Shown here piece by piece: positions 26,454 to 34,709 of a stretch of 64,000 bases of DNA. The first letter of the stretch is position 1; each line of letters opens with the position of its first letter. The DNA is from a bacterium. Its GTDB lineage: Bacteria; JAMCPX01. The notes beneath the pieces are model-generated. The model saw only the letters and a program-made list of their open reading frames with translations. It had not been told where the DNA came from and searched no databases. The position numbers were made by a program, and so were the translations under genes. The stretch is from contig JAJYUJ010000002.1 in NCBI GenBank assembly GCA_021792615.1, forward strand, positions 41,495 through 105,494, read 5' to 3'.

Positions 26454-26463
26454 TTTTGTCTCC

Positions 26464-28203
26464 TTATTTCGCCTGATCGGTTTTCACAAACGCATGACAG
26501 TCCGCACAAGCCTTCGGTTTTTTGAGTTCCATTTTCGTGTGACACTGGATACACATTTCATGGTAAGCGGCAAGAAGACGCGGACGGTTTAAAGTCAACG
26601 GTTCGAAATACTTGCTATGACATTCGACGCAGGACGGCGGTTCATCTTTTATAATCTGTGCATCACGGTATCCATGGTGGTGGCATGCTTCACACAGTGT
26701 TTGAATGTTCTCATGAAAATATGTTGCAAGTTTGCTGCTGTTGGAAACCCCGGCTAATTTTATCAGTATCTTTTCATGAGGATATTTCACAGGTTTGAAT
26801 TGGTTTGCAAGCTCCTTTATGGTAATTTCTTTCTTCACAATGTCCGGGTTAAGGCCGGCAGTAGTTAACGTGGCAGGCATTGCAACCTTGCTGAGGCCAT
26901 TATGACAACGGGAACACATCCGATCAGAGGGTTCTTTTGCGACTACGGATGGACGGTGGCATCCGGAGCAATCCTTTGCTGTTTCTTCTGCCTTATGGCA
27001 TCCGATACAACTCTTATTGGAGAAGAGGTCATGATAGGCATCGAACACGTTGATTCCTTCGCCGTTAACACCGCCCTGCAGAGTATGGCATCGAGAGCAG
27101 TTGTATAAGGTTTCATGGTGGCAGGCCCTGCAACTGTCGATCTGCTGCGCATGGAATGCGTGATCGAAGGGAACAGTCTTCATCTTTGCGTCCTTCACTG
27201 TTATCGAACACGTAGCCGGCTGGCCTGCCTGCGGACGCGGAACTTTTGCAAGTTCCGCCGGTGCCACGGACTTTCTTTCGTGACATTTATAACAGAGCGT
27301 AGGGCCGGCTTTACCAGCGCCCTCTGCTTTGGCTATAATCAGATGGCAGTTCAGACACCGTATATGAGCGATCCTTTCCATGGTGAGTGCTTTTCTGGTC
27401 GTTACGCTCATGTCGGCCGCAAGAAGAGGGCTTCGCTGTGCACCAATAGTGTGGCAATCTTCGCACGCCCACGACCTGTCTGTCTCCCTGCCGCTTTTAT
27501 AAACAACCGCGTAGATCATCTTCTTTTGCTCCGGGGAATACTGGTGATGACACAGCGCGCAATTTTTCTCCCGGGCCTTTTGTTCTATGAGTTTCTTTTG
27601 GCTTTCCTTGAGATTATCCGGTTCGAATTTCACCACAACCGTGGATTCGAGATTAAGGGCTTGAAGTTCTTCGATCTGTTTCATCTGCAGTTTCTTTGTA
27701 TGGGTCTCGTGGAGTTTAAAATCGAAGTTCACTCCGGGATACGTATATTTTGCTGCATCTGTGCCTTTTACATGACAGTTTCCGCACACCACGGGTCCTG
27801 CCTTTTTCCCTTGCTCCAACCTCTTTTCATGACAACCTATGCACGCCGTATGGTATGCATGCATCAGGGCTTTGGGGGATGTTTGACTTATATCTTTAAT
27901 ACCCTGAGGAAAGATGAAATCTACGAGGTTATGATTTTTGCCATAAAAAGGATGGCAGGCATCGCAACCCTTGCCTTCTTTTCCCAAAACCTGCGTATGC
28001 TTGTCGTGGTCAAATATTACTGCGGGGTATTCCAATGTTTCAAATACCTTTGTATTTGCAATAACAATCTTATCGTCATACGTTGTCTTCACCAGTTTTT
28101 CTGCGGGAACACGCTGGACCCCGGAATGAACGACGCCGGACATTCCTGCAATAATCGTAATCAGTAATCCCGGAATTGCTATGATACTGAACCTTTTTTT
28201 CAT
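26464..28203 (-). CDS. hmcA: Hexadecaheme cytochrome c HmcA
   Basis: Exported multiheme cytochrome, 579 residues with an N-terminal signal peptide. I count sixteen CxxCH heme sites in order: CDACH, CIGCH, CGNCH, CALCH, CEDCH, CLNCH, CYKCH, CRACH, CSRCH, CIGCH, CSGCH, CSRCH, CEACH, CVECH, CIQCH, CADCH. Sixteen hemes is the hallmark of the high-molecular-weight cytochrome of sulfate reducers. That cytochrome accepts electrons from periplasmic hydrogenase or formate dehydrogenase cytochromes and passes them to the membrane part. Many extra His residues can serve as distal ligands. GGAGG lies upstream. It lies between hmcF/tmcB and hmcD. Confidence 0.95.
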   Translation of the reverse strand: MKKRFSIIAIPGLLITIIAGMSGVVHSGVQRVPAEKLVKTTYDDKIVIANTKVFETLEYPAVIFDHDKHTQVLGKEGKGCDACHPFYGKNHNLVDFIFPQGIKDISQTSPKALMHAYHTACIGCHEKRLEQGKKAGPVVCGNCHVKGTDAAKYTYPGVNFDFKLHETHTKKLQMKQIEELQALNLESTVVVKFEPDNLKESQKKLIEQKAREKNCALCHHQYSPEQKKMIYAVVYKSGRETDRSWACEDCHTIGAQRSPLLAADMSVTTRKALTMERIAHIRCLNCHLIIAKAEGAGKAGPTLCYKCHERKSVAPAELAKVPRPQAGQPATCSITVKDAKMKTVPFDHAFHAQQIDSCRACHHETLYNCSRCHTLQGGVNGEGINVFDAYHDLFSNKSCIGCHKAEETAKDCSGCHRPSVVAKEPSDRMCSRCHNGLSKVAMPATLTTAGLNPDIVKKEITIKELANQFKPVKYPHEKILIKLAGVSNSSKLATYFHENIQTLCEACHHHGYRDAQIIKDEPPSCVECHSKYFEPLTLNRPRLLAAYHEMCIQCHTKMELKKPKACADCHAFVKTDQAK

Positions 28204-28218
28204 CGCGCTTCCTCCGAC

Positions 28219-29565
28219 CTACTTCTTGGCCTTCATGCTCTCTGGCACCTCTATTGCATCAACAAGTATATCGCTGATAAATTTCGTATGCATGCCAAGC
28301 TTGTAATATCCAATTATGTCCTCTATGCCGCTGTGGCAGTTATGGCATGGCGTAATAACGACACGTGCGCCCGTTGCCTTCATTTGTTCCGCCTTGACAC
28401 GGTTTCCCTCCATGCGTTTGAGCTTCCAGGGGGGACCGCAGTTGATGACACCTCCGCCTGCTGCACAGCAATAATTGTGCTCTTTGTTTGGCGACATATC
28501 CCTGAAATCTTCACAGATCGCATTCACAACATACCGCGCCATGTCACCAAGTCCCCTCCCCCGCATTACATTGCACGGGTCATGCAGGGTTACGGGCTCT
28601 TTGAATTTCTTAACGATCTTTATCCTTCCTTCTTTGATAAGCTCATAATAAAACTGGATCGCATGTATGACCGGCACCGGAGGCATCTTCCAGCCGAACC
28701 ACCGGTTCCCGACATCGTAGACGGATCTGAATGCATGGCCACATTCGCCCATGACGATCCTTTTGACCTTCAGCCGCATGGCAGCTTCAAAATGCGCCCT
28801 CTTTACCCTTCCCATTATCTCCTGATCCCCGGAAAACATGGCCATATCGCTGTTGTCCCAGCCGTCGAAAGAAGGGAACGTCCAGTCAATACCGGCAACG
28901 TTCATGATCTTGGCAGCATTTCCGATAAGCATGGCGAGGAACTTCGGCTCCGGACCGATGACAGAATACATGATATCGGCGCCTTCCTTATCCAAAGGAA
29001 TCGTAAGATTTTTTATCTCTCTTCTGTAATCGTCCTCCTGCCAGAATAAGGTATCGATCCATTCGTCCTGCTTGAGCCACATCTGGTTCATGGTAGCAGC
29101 GTGACTGTGTGCGGTATCCTGCAGGTATTGGGGTGTTACACCGAGCAGATGGCATATACGCCGTACGGAACTTATTATGTAGGCAATATCGATTCCAAAG
29201 GGACAGTACATACTGCATCTGCGGCACAGGTTGCACTCGGTGTATGCTATTTCTGCAATTTTTTTGACGGAATCGGGACTTACACGGCCTTTGTTCTTCA
29301 GTATCTCCCACATGGTCTGCTTGACCTTACCGACCGGAGAGAAATGCGGATCACCGTCATGCGACAGATAAAAATGGCACGCCTCCGAGCATAGTCCGCA
29401 GTGGATACAGGTCGAGACATAAGCATCCAAACGTGCACCGCCCATAGCAGCCAGTGCATTGTTTATCGTTATTTCTATTTTTTCCGGGGTCAGTTTTTTT
29501 GCACCTTCTTCTAAGCCAAGATCGATTATTTTTTTCACTTCTTTCTTTTCAGCCGCTACTGCCAT
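28219..29565 (-). CDS. hmcF: Cytoplasmic FeS protein HmcF/TmcB with CCG domains
   Basis: Related to the catalytic HdrD subunit of heterodisulfide reductase. The N-terminal part carries two ferredoxin-type motifs, CIHCGLCSEACHF and CNLCRRCSMYCPF. The C-terminal part has two CCG-type cysteine domains: HDPCNVMRGRG..YCCAAGGGVINCG and ITPCHNCHSGIEDI, plus MGECGHAFRS. No signal peptide is present, so it acts on the cytoplasmic side. The start is the ATG of MAVAAEKK at 29565, with GGAGG six bases upstream; the longer GTG frame adds 56 unrelated residues that overlap hmcE. The name HmcF or TmcB is equally valid; both are homologues. Confidence 0.9.
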   Translation of the reverse strand: MAVAAEKKEVKKIIDLGLEEGAKKLTPEKIEITINNALAAMGGARLDAYVSTCIHCGLCSEACHFYLSHDGDPHFSPVGKVKQTMWEILKNKGRVSPDSVKKIAEIAYTECNLCRRCSMYCPFGIDIAYIISSVRRICHLLGVTPQYLQDTAHSHAATMNQMWLKQDEWIDTLFWQEDDYRREIKNLTIPLDKEGADIMYSVIGPEPKFLAMLIGNAAKIMNVAGIDWTFPSFDGWDNSDMAMFSGDQEIMGRVKRAHFEAAMRLKVKRIVMGECGHAFRSVYDVGNRWFGWKMPPVPVIHAIQFYYELIKEGRIKIVKKFKEPVTLHDPCNVMRGRGLGDMARYVVNAICEDFRDMSPNKEHNYCCAAGGGVINCGPPWKLKRMEGNRVKAEQMKATGARVVITPCHNCHSGIEDIIGYYKLGMHTKFISDILVDAIEVPESMKAKK

Positions 29566-29609
29566 TCCATACCTCCATCGTGAACTTGATTCGTCGTACC
29601 GCGCATGTT

Positions 29610-30284
29610 TTACCAGTCCCTGGCATGACGCACCATGCCAAACTCCGAACCTGTGTAAGCCCTTGTGAATACGGAGAACAACATGTGTGCCAGCCTGGTA
29701 AAGGGGATCGCAATCAACATAAGTTCTCCGCACAGGATATGAAGCACTATTAATGCTTTATACGGGAGAAACAGTTGGTGGTACGCTAAAAATCCTGTGA
29801 AAAACGGTAAAAATACAATTGCGAGGATAAAAAAGTCTGAAGGATAGGTAACGAACCTGACCTCTCTTGCAACAAACCTTCTCAGGAGAAAGAACACACA
29901 GGAAAGCATTACGATGAGCGTCATAAGGTCGGCAAGCCCCTCCGGCAGGGTCCACAATCTTATGTGCCATGATTGAAACAACAGGATGTTATGTGCCAAC
30001 AAGAATACCGGCGTTATGATGAGACAAAAGTGAAAAAGAAAGGTTACGGTCGTCATGACAGGGTGTCTTCTCCAATTAACCGTGCCAAAAGGTGTGGCCC
30101 AATGGGCAATGGATCTCAGACCGTATTTAAAACTCATGTACGGCAGAACGACTGCTTCCTTTTTCAGACCGGAGATTATTTTGTATATCCTGTATGTGCT
30201 GCCTGATATGAATACCAGAAAAGCGAGCCATACCATCGGACCTCTCACAAACTCATAGAAACCTTCGCTCATAAGGAATTTCAT
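29610..30284 (-). CDS. hmcE: Membrane cytochrome b-like subunit HmcE/TmcC
   Basis: A 224-residue membrane protein of the nitrate reductase gamma (NarI-like) family. About five hydrophobic helices are seen, with candidate heme-b histidines in HPVMTTVTFLFHFCLIITPVFLLAHN (two His in the same helix region) and AYHQLFLPYKALIVLHILCGELML. In Hmc and Tmc complexes this subunit links quinone to the cytoplasmic FeS subunit encoded next. The start at 30284 has GGAGAAT upstream. Gaps are 19 bases to tmcD and 44 to hmcF. Confidence 0.9.
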   Translation of the reverse strand: MKFLMSEGFYEFVRGPMVWLAFLVFISGSTYRIYKIISGLKKEAVVLPYMSFKYGLRSIAHWATPFGTVNWRRHPVMTTVTFLFHFCLIITPVFLLAHNILLFQSWHIRLWTLPEGLADLMTLIVMLSCVFFLLRRFVAREVRFVTYPSDFFILAIVFLPFFTGFLAYHQLFLPYKALIVLHILCGELMLIAIPFTRLAHMLFSVFTRAYTGSEFGMVRHARDW

Positions 30285-30303
30285 AGCTTTGTATTCTCCA
30301 TTT

Positions 30304-31701
30304 TTAAATTTCGTCTAAAGGAACAACATACCGGTAATACTTGCCACCCCCTATGCAACGGACGAGAATCTTATCTCCACGGGGGCTGAATACCGGGGAC
30401 CAGAGTGCGTCAAACATTTTTTTACCTGCCTTGCCGTTTACAGCGACACAGTATTTCCCGTTGATTTCCGCCTTTGCCGCTACCGTACTTCCGTCCGGGC
30501 TAAAAACCGGGTCCCATATCATATCGAAATCCTGATTCCACGGGATACCGTCAACAACGATTGTCCACCGGTCGTTTCCTTCGATGCTGTGAAGTGACGA
30601 GCCCATATTCATAGGATCCTTCGATTCCTTTGCTATTGCCGCCACCCGTTTACCGTCCGGAGAAAATACGGGGTCTAAAACCGTATCGCTGAATGTTTGC
30701 TTCCATGCACTGCCGTCAACAGCTATCGTCCACCTGCCGAATTCAGATGCCACTACAGCCGCTATCTTTTGACCGTCAGAACTGAATTTCGGGGGCCATA
30801 CCTGAATAAAGGGTCCCCAAATCGGCTTTCCATCGAGGGCGAGTGTCCAGCCCTTGGCGATCTTAACCGGAGCGATAACATTGTTTTTTGCCGTAAAACA
30901 GGGCTCGCACACACACTTATAGGTTTGCGGCCACATGTTCCCGTCTACGACGACTGCGTAGTCATACAGGTTTATTCTTGTTTCTGCAGCAACGTGCCTG
31001 CCGTCGGGACTGAAGGCGAGGCCCCAGACATTGACAAAGTTTTTATCCCACGGGACCCCGTTCACAGCGACGGTCCAGACACCCTTCTGAAAATTAAATA
31101 TGTCGGCCTCTGCAAGCCTTTTTACGGCAACCGATGCTGCTGCCTTTGTCCCATCGGAGCTGATGAAAAGGTTTCTTACATCGGCAAAGCCCTGTACCCA
31201 TGGTTTATCCCCCAGACAAACACCGTATTGATCATCTTTCTTTATGTTGATACCAATGGATCTGCCATTTGGTGCTATCTGTAAATTCCACGCATAGTCG
31301 AACTTTTCATTCCAGGGGATCCCGTCGAGAGCAACGGTCCAGGCATTATCTTTGAGTACAAGACATGCTGCCTTACCTTCATTGGTGAATTTAAACGACC
31401 ATATTTTTTCGTACGTTTCTTCCCATGGATTTCCATTTATGCAGACGGTAAAAGTCTCATCATCGTTCTGAACCACAGCTCCTATTTTTTCCCCGTCTTC
31501 GCTTACGTTGAAGGGACGCACCTCGGCATATCTGCTTTTCCATTCGTCGGTATTGGCGATCATCTTTTCTTTCGTATCCCAATCCATTCTGGACTCCGCA
31601 TCCTTTCCGCGGTCCAGCGGAGTTGCCGTATGTAATGGGGACGGGATACCCTGTTTTGAGATCGGTTGGACTTTTTCTTCTGATTTTTGCGTTGCTTCCA
31701 T
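30304..31701 (-). CDS. tmcD: TmcD-like cytoplasmic beta-propeller subunit
   Basis: A 465-residue protein with no signal peptide, built from about nine repeats of roughly 45 residues. The unit consensus is WTVAVDGxPWxxxFxxVWxPxFSPDGxxVAA, for example WTVAVNGVPWDKNF, WTIAVDGSAWKQTF and WTIVVDGIPWNQDF, which is rich in Trp. This pattern and the operon place match TmcD, the tryptophan-rich cytoplasmic subunit of the Tmc transmembrane complex of Desulfovibrio. Hmc operons normally lack it. Its Shine-Dalgarno AGGAGG lies inside the last codons of the kinase gene, whose stop directly abuts the ATG. Its biochemical role is unknown. Confidence 0.82.
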   Translation of the reverse strand: MEATQKSEEKVQPISKQGIPSPLHTATPLDRGKDAESRMDWDTKEKMIANTDEWKSRYAEVRPFNVSEDGEKIGAVVQNDDETFTVCINGNPWEETYEKIWSFKFTNEGKAACLVLKDNAWTVALDGIPWNEKFDYAWNLQIAPNGRSIGINIKKDDQYGVCLGDKPWVQGFADVRNLFISSDGTKAAASVAVKRLAEADIFNFQKGVWTVAVNGVPWDKNFVNVWGLAFSPDGRHVAAETRINLYDYAVVVDGNMWPQTYKCVCEPCFTAKNNVIAPVKIAKGWTLALDGKPIWGPFIQVWPPKFSSDGQKIAAVVASEFGRWTIAVDGSAWKQTFSDTVLDPVFSPDGKRVAAIAKESKDPMNMGSSLHSIEGNDRWTIVVDGIPWNQDFDMIWDPVFSPDGSTVAAKAEINGKYCVAVNGKAGKKMFDALWSPVFSPRGDKILVRCIGGGKYYRYVVPLDEI

Positions 31702-32841
31702 TTAATGCCTCCTGTAAGGTATAGAGATCGAGAAGACGGTGCCTTTCGGTGAAGATTCAAATGTAATCATGCCGCCGTGGCCGGCTATGATCTTTTCCGT
31801 TGTAAGCAATCCGAGTCCTGTTCCCCTGTCATTCTTCGTCGTAAAATAACCTTTAAAAATTTTATCTTTGTTTTTCCGGGAGATCCCGCATCCATTATCT
31901 TTTACAGAAACGAGACACCCGATTCCCCTATAATCACTGCTTTTAATCGTAATGCCATGATAAGACTTTCTTCGCTTATCCATTCTGCAAGCGTCTATTG
32001 CATTATCTGCAAGATTTAAAACAGCATGATAAAGACCATTGCTGTTTCCGTGTATCGTCTTTATATCTTTACCGAACACTCTGCTGAATTTTATATGCTC
32101 CCTGGCCAGTTTTTCTTTTATCGCAACGGCAACGTCCTCTAAAATCCGGTTCATTTCGACAGGCTCCGGTATTGAAGGCACGTCTTTTGCATAGTCGAGT
32201 AAACGGAGAACCGTATCTGACAGTTTTGTTATGTTCCCCTGGATCATGGACCAGCCCTTGCTAATTTTTTCCTGTTCTCCACGCATAAGCCCGTTGTTGA
32301 CTAAATATGTTCCTGCATCCATCAGGGAAACGACGTTTTTTATACTATGAGCGATACCGGATAGTGTCTGACCGAGGACCGCGAGTTTCTCGGCATGTTT
32401 GAGCCTGGTTATGTCGGTAGCTATCTCTATAACGTGCGAAACATGGCTATGATCACCAAATACCGGGAATGATTGAACGAGAATATGGCGGGTTTCTCCA
32501 TTCAGAAGGATTGGCTCTTCGCGCATGTGTGGTTTGCCGTCATGAAAAGACCTCTCGAGGCAGCAATCATTACATTTTGCATTTCTATGTTTATAGAGTT
32601 CATAACAATGCCTGCCTGCTGTTGTGCCGAAATCCTCGATCACCCTTTCATTGGCCTGTATTATATAAAAAGCCCTGTCCTGCATTGTTATGTAACACGG
32701 GACAGTATTATAAATGGATTTATAAATGTTAAACTGATTTATGAATGATACCATGCTTTCCCGGTAAGCCTTTGCAGAAGCAACTACTTTTCCAGAATCA
32801 AGCGTCGTTCTATCGATAGTTTTCAATGAAGAGGTTCTCAT
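31702..32841 (-). CDS. PAS sensor histidine kinase with a cysteine-rich PAS domain
   Basis: Soluble histidine kinase of 379 residues. A PAS domain (about residues 40-150) holds four clustered cysteines, CYELYKHRNAKCNDCC, which could bind a metal, FeS cluster or heme, or act as a redox switch. The H-box is LSGIAHSIKNVVSLMDAG, the N-box NLADNAIDAC, with VKDNGCGI and RGTGLGLLTTEKIIAGHGG completing the ATPase. No membrane helices are seen, so the signal is probably cytoplasmic redox state. It overlaps the upstream response regulator by four bases (ATGA) and abuts tmcD, so it is an integral operon member. Confidence 0.92.
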   Translation of the reverse strand: MRTSSLKTIDRTTLDSGKVVASAKAYRESMVSFINQFNIYKSIYNTVPCYITMQDRAFYIIQANERVIEDFGTTAGRHCYELYKHRNAKCNDCCLERSFHDGKPHMREEPILLNGETRHILVQSFPVFGDHSHVSHVIEIATDITRLKHAEKLAVLGQTLSGIAHSIKNVVSLMDAGTYLVNNGLMRGEQEKISKGWSMIQGNITKLSDTVLRLLDYAKDVPSIPEPVEMNRILEDVAVAIKEKLAREHIKFSRVFGKDIKTIHGNSNGLYHAVLNLADNAIDACRMDKRRKSYHGITIKSSDYRGIGCLVSVKDNGCGISRKNKDKIFKGYFTTKNDRGTGLGLLTTEKIIAGHGGMITFESSPKGTVFSISIPYRRH

Positions 32842-33308
32842 ATCGCCTTTGCCCTTAAGCTTGAAGTACTTCTTTTTTTAGACGCCAGAATTTTGCGGAT
32901 AACAGAAATAAGCCTTAACGATTCAACCGGTTTTTCAAAATAACCATCAGGTGGCATTAATGCCTTGGAATATAAAGCCTTTTTAAAATCTATCCCTGGA
33001 TGGGTGTTATTGGTATAACTGGTTATTATTATTACGGGAATTGAACAATATTTACTGTTTTTTCGTATTTCCGTAAAAAATTTTATGCCGGTTTTATTCG
33101 GCATTATAAGATCAAGGGTTATAAGGTCAGGCACGATGGATTTCATCAGTTGAAAACCAGCCATACCGTCGGATGCAAGCACAGTACAGAATCCAGCCTC
33201 TTCCAAAATGATTTTCAGGTAGTAAGAGAATTCAGGATCATCCTCTACAATCAGAATTCTTGGGATTATTCCGCCATGCTCATAGTTATCTGATACTTTT
33301 TTTTCCAT
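32838..33308 (-). CDS. Single-domain response regulator (start of the Tmc-Hmc operon)
   Basis: Receiver domain protein of 156 residues. Acidic pair in ILIVEDDPEFSYYL, phospho-acceptor in DLITLDLIMPNKTG, IIITSYTNNT and the Lys in GYFEKPVE. No DNA-binding domain; the basic tail (SKKRSTSSLRAKAI) is unassigned. It is the probable phosphorylation partner of the kinase whose ATG overlaps its TGA. It is a paralogue of the receiver at 23.6 kb. ATG 33308 is chosen, as AAGAGA lies just upstream and the longer TTG frame runs into the operator palindrome. Confidence 0.88.
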   Translation of the reverse strand: MEKKVSDNYEHGGIIPRILIVEDDPEFSYYLKIILEEAGFCTVLASDGMAGFQLMKSIVPDLITLDLIMPNKTGIKFFTEIRKNSKYCSIPVIIITSYTNNTHPGIDFKKALYSKALMPPDGYFEKPVESLRLISVIRKILASKKRSTSSLRAKAI

Positions 33309-33319
33309 AAATCTCTTCG

Positions 33320-33375
33320 CTGGTCTGACCAATAATACAGAGCCATAAATATTCTATATAACTGGTCTGACCAGT
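33320..33375 (-). promoter_or_regulatory. Twin GntR/FadR-type operators upstream of the Tmc-Hmc operon
   Basis: CTGGTCTGACCA (33320-33331) and the perfect palindrome ACTGGTCTGACCAGT (33361-33375) flank the region where the operon promoter must lie. Their centres are 42 bases apart, that is four helical turns, so two dimers would bind on one face. TGGTCnGACCA is the half-site layout of FadR/LldR-type GntR regulators. Confidence 0.7.
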
Positions 33376-33417
33376 GATAAAATTATATGGTTCCTGATTC
33401 GGTGTCAAGTTATTTTG

Positions 33418-33430
33418 TGTACAATGTACA
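33418..33430. promoter_or_regulatory. TGTACA-A-TGTACA palindrome
   Basis: Two TGTACA hexamers separated by one base lie in the divergent region between the Tmc-Hmc operon and the DUF1573 gene. They resemble the TGTATA/TATACA site at the gntR promoter at 34.7 kb, so the same regulator could bind here. The remainder of this 339-base gap has a degenerate C/G-rich repeat (33515-33585) and no gene. Confidence 0.35.
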
Positions 33431-33647
33431 ATATACCAATGAGGGCATTATCAAAAATGCATAGGGCTGGTACCATCCCTATCCCGGTTTTCGTAAAATA
33501 CTACCTTCGACAAGCCCCCCCTGCTGAGGTGACATCATTTCTGTGCGGTGAACTGATTCTCCATGAGAGGGGGTGAGGGGGAAAATTGTAACAGGTATTG
33601 CTTTTTTATAAAAATTCTTATAGAGTGAAAGCTACTGGAGGATACAG

Positions 33648-34652
33648 ATGAAAATTAAGAATGTATTATCCCTTATTGCTTTTTTGATTTTTGGTTTAAC
33701 GGTTTCGAACGGGTGTACTCCTGTCAAACAAACAACTACAGACGCGCCTTCCCTGCACTTTGATCAAGTAAGTTATAATTTTGGAAAAATCCCTAAGGGA
33801 AAAAAAGTTTCACATAATTTTACGTTTACCAATACCGGTAATGAGAAGCTTGTCATAACCAAGGTACAACCAACCTGCGGGTGTACGGTGGCGGTTACCT
33901 CATCAAAGGAATTGTTGCCGGGAGCAAAGGGCGTAATCAAGATTACATTCGATTCTCAGGGCTACCTTGGACCTATTACCAAGACCATTACGGTTATGGA
34001 TAACGACCCTGCAAAACCATCGGTATTGCTGTCTATCAGCGGCGACGTAGTCACAGACGTTATGCTCTCTAAACCAGCCCTGTTTTTCGGCTCTATTAAG
34101 AAGGGGCAGGGAGCACAGCAATCTGTAGATATTTTCATCTCCAATCCTTCTGTGCACATAATGTCCGTCGTCTCGACAAATCCTTATATAAAAGTATCAA
34201 CCGTCAGCCAGTTTATGTCCCAGGAAACTATCAATGTGTCCGTTCTTCCGGATGCCGGGTATGGTCCGCTCAACGCCGATATTCTTATTCTTTCTTCGAG
34301 CAAAGAACAACCTGCGCTCCACATACCGGTTATAGGTAACATTGTCGGCGATATTCTTCTGAACCCCGATGTGGTAGATTTTGGCGTTGTTAAGGCACAC
34401 GCCGAACAAAGTATACTGCCTGTTTACCTTTATACTCAGCCGCCGCGCGAATTCTCTTTAACAAAGGTAACGGTAAAACCCGATATTGTCCATGTAAAGG
34501 TCATGAAACAAAACCAGGGAAGCTATAAGTTAGAATTGCTGTTAAAACCGGTAAAAAGTATGGGTGGTATTCATGGCACCATAACCGTCCTGACAACAAT
34601 GAAAAAAATGCCTGTTGTCGTTATTCCGTTTCAAGGAACTATCGAGCCCTAA
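33648..34652 (+). CDS. DUF1573 repeat lipoprotein
   Basis: Exported protein of 334 residues with a signal peptide ending TVSNGC, so probably lipidated. It is a chain of immunoglobulin-like beta domains. The first contains the DUF1573 signature FGKIPKGKKVSHNFTFTNTGNEKLVITKVQPTCGCT with its CGC pair. FFGSIKKGQGAQQSVDIFISNP and VDFGVVKAHAEQSILPVYL begin later units. The function of DUF1573 is not known; many are periplasmic. TGGAGGATACAG provides the ribosome-binding site. It is divergent from the Tmc-Hmc operon. Confidence 0.82.
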   Translation: MKIKNVLSLIAFLIFGLTVSNGCTPVKQTTTDAPSLHFDQVSYNFGKIPKGKKVSHNFTFTNTGNEKLVITKVQPTCGCTVAVTSSKELLPGAKGVIKITFDSQGYLGPITKTITVMDNDPAKPSVLLSISGDVVTDVMLSKPALFFGSIKKGQGAQQSVDIFISNPSVHIMSVVSTNPYIKVSTVSQFMSQETINVSVLPDAGYGPLNADILILSSSKEQPALHIPVIGNIVGDILLNPDVVDFGVVKAHAEQSILPVYLYTQPPREFSLTKVTVKPDIVHVKVMKQNQGSYKLELLLKPVKSMGGIHGTITVLTTMKKMPVVVIPFQGTIEP

Positions 34653-34671
34653 CCCATGACAAAAAAAACAG

Positions 34672-34700
34672 TTGACTTGTTGAAATGTATATTGTATACA
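34672..34700 (+). promoter_or_regulatory. gntR promoter with overlapping palindromic operator
   Basis: TTGACT (34672-34677), a 17-base spacer and TATACA (34695-34700) form a near-consensus promoter. The palindrome TGTATA-TTG-TATACA (34686-34700) covers the -10 box. The start codon lies only nine bases beyond it, so the mRNA would have almost no leader. Confidence 0.75.
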
Positions 34701-34709
34701 TAAAACATT

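Noticed and set aside
28219..29733. Long form of HmcF starting at 29733
   Set aside because: The extra 56 residues have no family match and overlap hmcE, while ATG 29565 has a strong Shine-Dalgarno.
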